Assembly: GCF_028858725.1 (NCBI RefSeq)
Contig: NC_084759.1
Location: 91,446,889 to 91,510,888 of the forward strand
Reading direction: 5' to 3'
Length of the DNA stretch: 64,000 nt
From: Colius striatus
Taxonomy: Eukaryota > Chordata > Aves > Coliiformes > Coliidae
Below are positions 34,531 to 64,000 of this stretch, one piece after another (the stretch's first letter is position 1; each line of letters starts with the position of its first letter). Made by a program: the position numbers and the translations under genes. Under the pieces are notes generated by a model that did no database searches, had not been told where the DNA came from, and worked only from the letters and a program-made list of their open reading frames with translations.

Positions 34531-36610
34531 CTTTGTAGAGGCAGCAGGAGAGAGCTGGCCAGGCTGACAAAAGAAAGCAATCCTTTGGTAATGACCTCGG
34601 AGGTGGTGCCCTGCAGCACAGCTAACAGCAGGGGGTGGAGGGGGAAAGACGGTGCGAGCCAGGATGCAGAGCAAGATGGAGCTTGAGGAACTCGTGCAGA
34701 ATGACTTTTTTGTTCCCGAAGGTTTGAGAACGAAAGTTTGAAACTAGGCATTCTTTTCCCTAATACCACAGAAACAGCCGTGTTAGTTATTCATGCTCGC
34801 ACACGTGATTAAACTGAGGTTTATTGAAATCCGTGTTATTTTACTCTGCACAGGCCCTCCACCATCATAAACAGAGCTGATAATATAGATGTAAAATTGG
34901 GGTTGCTTAGTACTTCTCAATTAAGTTCCTGAGAGCAGGGCTTTTTATTATCCTTACAGAGGAAGCATGTTAGCAACAAATAATTCAGTAGTGTAAAAGC
35001 ATAGTATTTGTCTCTTGGAAAAAAACATAAATCTCGAATCTGGATCACTTAGCAATGCTATTATTTTGCATGGGCTTTAAAGTTCAGCATCTGGGAGAGG
35101 AGTGATTGCCCTGATCTGTTTTTTGGGATATAATCCCATAAAGACATGTTAAAAGCAATCTGCGAAGCCTACCTAAAACCCTCAAACTGTAATTTTCTTA
35201 CTATATTGCATCAAATACAGAGTATGGTCTGTTATTCTCTCTACAGTGAGGAGCCCATGTGATCTCCAGCAAAATGTGATGTGTCTCAGTTTTCTGCCTC
35301 TAATGATGAGTTCTCAGCTTTATAAGGAAGCCATGGAATTTTTATTCACTGTTAGTGTTACAGTTACAAGCACTAAAACCACGCTGATGAAGGCTCAAGC
35401 ATGGGTCCCAGCCTGCCTTTTTATTCATGGCTTACTTTTAAACCTTCAAATAAATTTCTATAGGAACTGACTCTTGGGGTGCTGAGCTGACAGAGCTGCC
35501 ACTAACTTAAGCTCTGAACTAGCAAAAAATCATACACCTGCCTGTCTCTGGGCACTAGGAGCAGCCCAGCTGGAGCGTGTCCTGGACTTCAGGAGGAGTA
35601 CCTACACTGTACTTATTTTTAAAAAATATATTCTTTAGTAGAAAAGCTGTTTTAAGATTTCCCACCCTCTTCCTTCCGCACATTTTCACCTCCACACCAC
35701 GCTTCTCAGTTGTTTCCAAGGGTGTGCTTTGAATGAGATCAGCATCTGCTAGGACGTGTAACTATGCCTCTTTCATCACCTTCTTCGGAAGTACTTTCCT
35801 TCCAACCCACTCTCCTCCCCGTCTGTTGACATTAAGGAGCATCTGGTAAGGCGAGCCAGCTTCCCAATCTGTCTGAAAACTAACCAAGGGAGGGATTTTA
35901 AGTGAGATCATTGAGCTGGTTCAGTTACTGTTCAACCACATGAACGTGAGTACGACCGTGTGAGTACTAGCACTGACATAAAAAAAGGGACAGCAGCCTC
36001 CTCCAGAGACGATTGATGTCTGTTTAAGTTGGCTTAAGGCAGCTGCAGGGTTGCACCATTTGTGTTTAAAAACCCAAAACATAAATGTTTGCAGAGTGGG
36101 TGAACAGCAGGACTTTTGCTTTATCTTTTTGGAAAGTTAGTGCTCTTTTGTAGCAGCTTTAAAGCTATTACACAGTTGCCACCTGCAGCACAGAAGCAAA
36201 ATATTTGATCAGTAACACACAGGACAAAGGTGTCCTGCGACCTGTTGAAAATTCAGATTAGTTGACTTCATACACACTTTAGAAGGATGTACGTCTAAAA
36301 AGAAAAGACTGAAACACTGGATTAAATTCTGTCCTCTGAAAGGACTGAGAAATACTGCAAGGCAATGATAAATTATGAGAGAAGAGAGTTTCTTTGTGAT
36401 GCCTCTGCCAACATACACACACAGGTAAGAAGGAGCCATACAAGACTGGTTCCCTTTCCATAAAAAGATACATTAGATTGGTTCCACATGACTTGTTCTC
36501 AATAAACCTAGCATTGGCAGTAGTTTGTCAGCCTGGCCAGCTACTGGTGTATTCGTCAGGGAGGTGACTGCTCTGGAATTCCCTTCCTACCTTCTTTTTC
36601 TGCTTCTTGA
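34531..36610. other. Upstream region of RIPK4, nothing specific recognised
   Basis: Mostly unique AT-rich sequence. A CACGTG E-box is at 34802-34807. No exon supported. Confidence 0.5.
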
Positions 36611-37445
36611 AGACAAGCTCTTCTGGTGTCCTTTTTCAGCCTTCCTACACTTCATCAACTAAAAGCTCAGAGCCCAGGCAGGCAGACCTCCAAGCACCTT
36701 AAATGTGAATTTTATTTGGGCCTAGCCCTTTTGAAAGCACTTAAGTAACTGAAATTCTCTTAGATGAGCTTGTTCCATGTCCTACCATGAGCTCTCACTC
36801 CTTTGTTGCTGGTGTTTGTTGAATTAATTCTCAAATCACAGTGCAGATAGAAGGTATATTGCAATCTACTTTTTGCTTAAACTCAACTGCCAACTAATTC
36901 CAAGTTGGGTTTCATCTAATTCAGTTTTACAATTTTCACTGTCATCCCAATGAAACAGGAGTTTGAATGGCAATGTATCATTAGTAGAATAAAATATCTT
37001 GTGTGCTATTTGGGACAAAGTCGTGCACACCTCCAGAAGTGTCCAAGACCTTGGTTCTGCAAATTGTTACAACATAGGCAGAGCTCCTGGAAAGCAAGGC
37101 AGTCTCTCTAAGCTCATCCAGTTATGGCTGAAGTCCCAAATCAAAGCAAGGAACAAGTTAGGAGGATAGCCAGGAGAAGGAAGTCAGACAGAGGTGTATT
37201 GCTGGGTCATGCAGGTGACCTAAGGGCTTGTCTCTACACACAGCTATTTCTTATTCCTGATTTATTTATACATAGATGTTCTCATTCAGAGTAAGCCATT
37301 GTTTAGTTTAATCTGGAGTAAATTAAGCAGGAACAAGTCCATATGGAATAAAGCTCTGAGAACAGACTTGATGTCCCATGCCTTTTAAAAGTAATTAAAT
37401 GTCTCTATAGATTCTTTTTAAATGGAGCTTTGCAAAGACAAGCCT
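36611..37445. promoter_or_regulatory. Cluster of p53/p63-type decamers upstream of RIPK4
   Basis: Five decamers fit RRRCWWGYYY exactly: AGACAAGCTC (36611-36620), GAGCTTGTTC (36766-36775), GGGCTTGTCT (37224-37233), GAACAAGTCC (37331-37340) and AGACAAGCCT (37436-37445). The pattern is expected about once per 4 kb by chance. p63 is an established activator of RIPK4 in epidermis, so this could be a p63-bound enhancer. No two decamers are directly adjacent as in a classic full site, so the role is an inference. Confidence 0.35.
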
Positions 37446-38039
37446 GACTACTGCTATTATCCTAGCTTTAAAACACATTGTCCTCTATCTATTGCCTAAC
37501 CTAAATGATCATGCACTAACTGCCTAGAACAATCGACTCGAGTCTGAGATTCAGTAAGACAAACACGAGTTTTTTTAATCTTTAGGCATGTGATAAGCAT
37601 GAAGGCCATAATGCAGATCGGGATAGACACTTTACCATCCTGTTACATACCAAAGGCTGCAGGCTTCTTCCTTCCAACTGCAGCGTCTCAGTTAACAGAG
37701 CAAGACTCTTTATCCATTGATACATTCCCGTGGTACCTGCAATTAGATCCACAGAAAGATGCAGGCACTGAAATCTGTCGATGGGATCATCAAAGTTCCC
37801 ACTCTCAGGGGCAACTAAGAACCAGGGACACGTCAGTTCTTGGCAGTACGGTTTCCCAGAGCCTAAACCCCCTCGGTTTGGAGTGTGCCTGGTCAGAAAA
37901 CAGCCTCTGCCACTGACAGACCGAATCTCACAGACCTGAGCAGGGTGCAGAGATGAAAGGTTTGTCCTCCTTTGCCGGAAAGACACAGACCCGCTGGGAT
38001 TCCCAGAGCAAGCCCTGCGTAGAATTATTAACGCGGTTG
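37446..38039. other. Sequence upstream of the RIPK4 promoter, nothing recognised
   Basis: Unique sequence of rising GC content. The frames on both strands (37582-37986) carry no recognisable domain. Confidence 0.5.
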
Positions 38040-38551
38040 TTGGGGCTTCCCTCCCCCTTTATTTAATAGCTTAATGGGAGCGCGCCCGTCGCTTTCGCCC
38101 GAGGCGCTCTGGCCACGCGTGCCGCGCCGCTGCCCGTCTCCCCGAGGCGGGAGCCCGCAGGCAGCCCGGCGAAGAGCATCCCTCCGGGGAGGAGGGCACT
38201 GCAAGGGAGACGCAAGCCCCGAGCCTTAAGCACTGCCCCGGTCTTGCAGACATCCCAAGGGGGGCAGAGTAAGGGGCTACAGCCCTCAGCCCGCTCCCTT
38301 CTGACCTCCCGGGAGCGGCACCCGCGTCCCCGCGGCCGGGCCGTTGGGCGCCACAAGCGCTCCCCTCAGCGGCGGAGGGAACGGGGCGGGCCCAGGAAGT
38401 GACGGCACCCCCGCTCCCCCGCCCCGGGCACACCTGAGTCACCTGGGCGGGCGGTGGCGGCGGTGCCGGTGGCGGGCGGGCGGACGGACGGACGGGCGGG
38501 CGGCTGAGGAGTAGCAGCAATAGCCGCCGCCGCCGCCGCAGCAGCAGCAGC
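38040..38551 (+). promoter_or_regulatory. RIPK4: RIPK4 CpG-island promoter and 5' UTR
   Basis: A very GC- and CpG-rich stretch without a TATA box ends at the RIPK4 ATG. It contains GC boxes (GGGGCGGGC near 38384), an AP-1 consensus TGAGTCA (38435-38441) flanked by two CACCTG E-boxes (38431-38436 and 38440-38445), and simple repeats just before the start codon. The transcription start is not determinable here; it is probably in the last 150 bp. The layout is typical for a vertebrate CpG promoter, and the AP-1/E-box content suits an epithelial gene. Confidence 0.7.
38471..38551 (+). repeat. Short GC-rich repeats in the RIPK4 5' UTR
   Basis: Tetranucleotide units GGGC/GGAC (about 38471-38503) are followed by GCC then GCA trinucleotides (38523-38551) directly before the ATG. 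These could form structure in the mRNA leader and are likely to vary in length. Confidence 0.85.
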
Positions 38552-60256
<21,705 letters not shown>

Positions 60257-61300
60257 GCCAAAGGTACAAACCTCGCTACCTTTCGCCTTGGTGCGAAGAA
60301 GGCTGCTGGAGCTTGACTCACGAGGGCCTTCTCTAGCGGTGCGGTGACCCGCTCCTCAGCTGTGTCAGCTGAGGGACTGAGGTGCAACCAGCAGAAGCTA
60401 CTTGTGTTTGAGCGTGTGAGTGAGAGCACACACGGACTGAGGCCAGGCATGTGGCTGAGGGCTGGAGTCTGCCCTGCCGTGGTCTCTAACAGCCACTCAG
60501 TGTGTGCCTGCCCTGTCTGTACACTGACATTCCCCTCACAAGGATGTTGTGAGAGAAGGATGCCACTTGTGGCTTTCCCCCCTGCTTTTTTTTTTTTTTT
60601 AATGTGCCAAACTAATTTAAGAACTAATGTTCTGCATTTTTATTTTCCTCAAGAAAAGACAAAACAAAAAAGGAAAAAAAAGGTGGCATAGATTCCAGTG
60701 TTTATTGCAGTGATCTACATTTCGGGAAAGTCTCCAGCGTAAAAGAAAAGCAACACAAACCTGCTTGAAATTAATGCAAGAGATGAGGAAAGGGCTATTT
60801 AATATGTAGTTAATCACGTTTCAGTGTCAGAAGATAATCTGTTTAATGGAGACAGCCATTTCCGATTCCCATGTACTCAAAACTGATGAGGTGGGCTTAT
60901 TTAACAAGGCAGAATCCTAAAACTACATAAGCAGAAGCACTGGTATCTTCATATACAGCACCACCTTGTACGTACGCTGAGATCAGTAAGCTGAACTTAG
61001 GTGCTTAGTGGTTTGTCTTAAATGATAAAAGTCAAAAGCCTAAAATTCATGTGGGACAGTGACTGGGCGGCATGTTCTAACACCGTTCCACCAGTTTGCA
61101 AAGCAATGCTTGGAGGGGCTGATGACTTAGGCTAATATACTGTGTATATAGCATTTCTACCTGTTGTATGCTTTTTTTTTTTCTACTGAAGAAAATAGAT
61201 TGCTTAGAGTGGGTATGTTTTAATACACCTTTTAATTTCACTCTGTTTTCAAAGTTCAACTGTGATCGGTTATTAATAAAAGATTGTGTTCCACATCTGT
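60257..61300 (+). other. RIPK4: RIPK4 3' UTR
   Basis: Follows the stop codon without further coding potential and ends about 20 bp after AATAAA at 61275-61280, with a GT-rich downstream stretch (TTGTGTTCC, TGTCCG). Contains T-rich runs near 60590 and 61170. Confidence 0.75.
61275..61280 (+). terminator. AATAAA polyadenylation signal of RIPK4
   Basis: Canonical hexamer 1.0 kb after the stop codon, followed by GT-rich sequence. Confidence 0.75.
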
Positions 61301-61534
61301 CCGTATTTTGTTGTTATTAAAGCAACTGAAAGCCCAGTGACCAGCAGCAGCTCAGAACTGTAGGGTGTTTAATGACATTGAGGCCCAAAGGTTACCCTTG
61401 TAAGCCTGTCCTCAGTTTTATATTCCCCTTAACTTCTATAGGGGAGGTGAGGAGCTTGAATTAATTGGAGGTGTTATTCACAGAATGAATGTTTCGAATA
61501 AAACCCCACCTAAGCTAGCCTTTACATACATAAT

Positions 61535-62093
61535 GCAGTGATTACTGCATTACTCTACTCTGCCCTGGTGAGGCCTCATCTGGAGTCCTGTGTCCAGTTC
61601 TGGGCTCCCCAGCTCAAGAGAGACAGGGAACTTCTGGAGAGAGTCCAGCGCAGGGCCACCAAGATGATCAGGGGACTGGAGCATCTTCCTTATGAGGAAA
61701 GGTGGTGGGAACTGAGGCTGTTTAGTCTGGAGAAGAGGAGATTGAGGGGACATCTCATGAATATTTACAAATATCTAAAGGCTGGGTGTCAGGAGGTTGG
61801 GACATCCCTTTTTTATATTGTGTCTAGCAACAGGACAAGGGGTAATGGGATGAAGCTGGAACACAAAAAGTTCCACTTAAGAAAAAAATACTTTGCTATG
61901 AAGGTGAGGGAGCCCTGGCACAGGCTGCACAGGGAGGGTGTGGACTCTACATCTCTGGAGGTCTTCAAAACCTGCCTGGACATGTCCCTGTGTGACCTGA
62001 TCTGGGTGGACCTGCTTCTGCAGGGACGTTGGACTGCATGGTCTCTAGAGGTCCCTTCCAACCCTACCACTCTATGATTCTATGACTCTATGT
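61535..62093 (+). mobile_element. CR1 retrotransposon 3' fragment with a long open ORF2 remnant
   Basis: Forward copy beginning near TCTACTCTGCCCTGGTGAGG and ending in ATGATTCTATGACTCTATG. It keeps a 179-codon open frame (61538-62077) equal to the C-terminal part of CR1 ORF2, with [37 protein letters not shown] and LFSLEKRRLRG. The endonuclease and reverse transcriptase core are absent, so it cannot move by itself. The intact frame suggests a younger copy than the others in the window. Confidence 0.95.
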
Positions 62094-64000
62094 ATAACTG
62101 GGATACTTTCCCCTTATGCTGTAGCTGTTGGGGAAATTTAGATTTTTTTTTTTCCCCCCACCTCAAAGCCAAGTCAAACACTTTTGCATCTTCCCTGGCA
62201 CCTGGTAGGCTACTCCTTTTCCCCTCCAGACAGGTACCTCACCTCTCCATAGTGATACTTACCCACCACGTGTACTACACAGAGCAAGTGTTGTGCTTCA
62301 CTCCCACTTCCCTTGGCAGGAGACCTGCTCGCACTCCAGACCTTTTTTTGCACTTCCCAATGGCAGTGGTACGAATGCCAGTGCAGTGCTACCTTGATAC
62401 CTGTCTGATTTGAGGAGTCAAAAGTGGTCCTTTGGAAATCTAGCTCCATCAAAGTCAATACATTCTTTAAAAAAACAGCACCACAAAAAGCAGGAGATGA
62501 TAACCAAAGCAGGATGGGTGCCTGCAGAGGAGTCAGGAAGCCTGCTGCTATTGGCTACTGTTCCTGGCTCCAAGTGGGTACCTCTGTGTACATGTGTGCC
62601 TCTCCCCTAGTTGAGGTTTTTGAATATCAAGACACTGTTCACTGACTGCCTAATGACACAAAGAACAGAGGGTGAAGCTGCACGCATGCCAATAGATGGA
62701 GGTCACAAAGTAATATCCCTCTTACCAGAGCATGGCAGTCACAGCAGGCTTCCTTTAAAGGTGCTGACGGTGGAACTTCTCATTAAACAAACCAAAACTG
62801 TAATTTTCTTACTGCTTCCTCCAACTTATTTTGAGCCCAGTAAGGCTGTCGTGTTTCATTAAGGTATACTTAATCAGTCTCTCCTCATAGTAAATCGAAC
62901 CACAGACCACTTACTCTCTCCCAAGCCCTGTGCCACTGTGATTAAACACTTGGCCTTGCCTAGCACACATCATACCCTTCTGCTTCAAGACTTTCATTCC
63001 AGAGGTATTGGCCTGAACTCCAAAAGAACTGTAAGACCAAGTAGCAGCAACAGTCCTGTGCCTCCTCATAAAGATGGTGCATGACAGCTAGGCAAGGGGA
63101 AAGTACACTTATAAAATGCTTTTAAAACAGCTCGAGCACGGCTTCGCCAGTACATTCCTTTGGTGCCTAATAATAATAGCACATTAGCTTCTAATTAAAC
63201 ATGAGGCCACACTCATGAGTCTTTATTTTCCATGCCGTCTTTCACAATAACAGGCATCAGCTACGCATTACGTAGAAGGCAACACAGCTGGCACTGGAAA
63301 AAAAACCCAACCAACCCAAACCAGAAGGAAGGGATTGTCGTGACAGGCTGCCAGTATTGGAGTGGGCATTTGTCCCTGCGAAGCAAGCAGCCTCCCTTGG
63401 GGGCAGGAGGGGTGAATGAGGGGTGCTAAGTTAGCACTAAGGCAGCAATTACGAGTTGCTGTTTTGTGAAGGTCTCCTGAGGGTGACTTTCTGGTCATAT
63501 GTGTGCTCTGACTTAGTTGAAGTCAGAGGAGCTGGACTGCTGACCTAAAGCTTACAGGGATTTCTTTCTTTGACTCTCTCTAATCTTAATCATGTCTTTA
63601 AAAAAAACAAAACTACACAACAAACAATCCAAAATACACAGAATGACCTAGTGGTAATATCAGGCTTCGCTGCTACTTACTTACCTACAAAAATAACCTC
63701 TACTTAAAAAAAAGAAACCTTCAGACCCATAGCACAAACGCACACTCAGTATCCTTTGACTTCCTTTTCCTAGTTGTCAGCAGGTTGAACTGAGCTGCCC
63801 CCAAGTCTGAAAGGAAAACTGTTCCCAATACAGCTTTGTGCCAGCTCCTCTCCCTCTGCTTGGGCTCATACCCTGAAGCAATCCAAGGAAACGGTGTGAA
63901 CCAACTCCTGAGCCGCAGGCTCTGCCCACTCACCCGCTGGCTCCAGCCCTCATGCAAACCCTTAAAATGTGCACAGAGCCCCACACTCTCAGGAAGTGAC
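62094..64000. other. Downstream intergenic sequence, nothing recognised
   Basis: AT-rich sequence with only short chance frames on both strands. In human the next gene in this direction is TMPRSS2, far away, and no exon of it is seen here. Confidence 0.55.

Noticed and set aside
61538..62077. 179-codon frame as a host gene
   Set aside because: It is the C-terminal part of CR1 ORF2 and ends in the CR1 tail.

Overview
This is a stretch of vertebrate nuclear DNA, almost certainly from a bird. Coding sequence is sparse and split into exons with GT/AG borders. The interspersed repeats are CR1 retrotransposons, recognised by 3' ends built on ATTCTGTGATTCTGTG or ATTCTATGATTCTATG. Genes are compact and no mammalian SINEs are seen. 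All gene-like units read on the + strand. Their order, PRDM15 then RIPK4, matches the neighbourhood on human 21q22.3. The species cannot be told from the sequence.

Region 1 (1-~4,000) holds the last three coding exons of PRDM15 (970-1050, 1390-1602, 2095-2571), all in phase 0, ending in a glutamine-rich tail and a long 3' UTR. Region 2 (~4,000-22,300) is non-coding: several CR1 copies at 5.5-10.2 kb and an isolated GC-rich block at about 11.3-12.6 kb with a very strong G-quadruplex motif on the minus strand.

Region 3 (~22,370-30,210) is the main surprise. A chain of small exon-like segments aligns in order, mostly with matching splice phase, to the C2H2 zinc-finger protein HINFP (histone H4 transcription factor). 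It carries in-frame stops and a frameshift. It keeps its introns, so it is the corpse of a duplicated gene and not a retrocopy. A 0.4 kb TG/TC microsatellite follows it.

Region 4 (~33,400-38,550) is the upstream region of RIPK4: a CR1 copy, a GC-rich element with two AP-1 consensus sites, a cluster of p53/p63-type decamers, and a CpG-rich TATA-less promoter. Region 5 (38,552-60,256) is a complete RIPK4 gene of eight coding exons that sum to 2,370 nt (789 residues): an N-terminal kinase, a serine-rich linker and about ten ankyrin repeats in one large last exon. A reversed CR1 fragment lies against the 3' splice site of that exon. The 3' UTR ends near an AATAAA at 61,275. Region 6 (61,300-64,000) holds a CR1 copy with a long open frame, then sequence in which nothing was recognised.

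No bacterial-type system, CRISPR array, tRNA or rRNA is present. All calls come from reading the sequence and from remembered family features; no database search was run.
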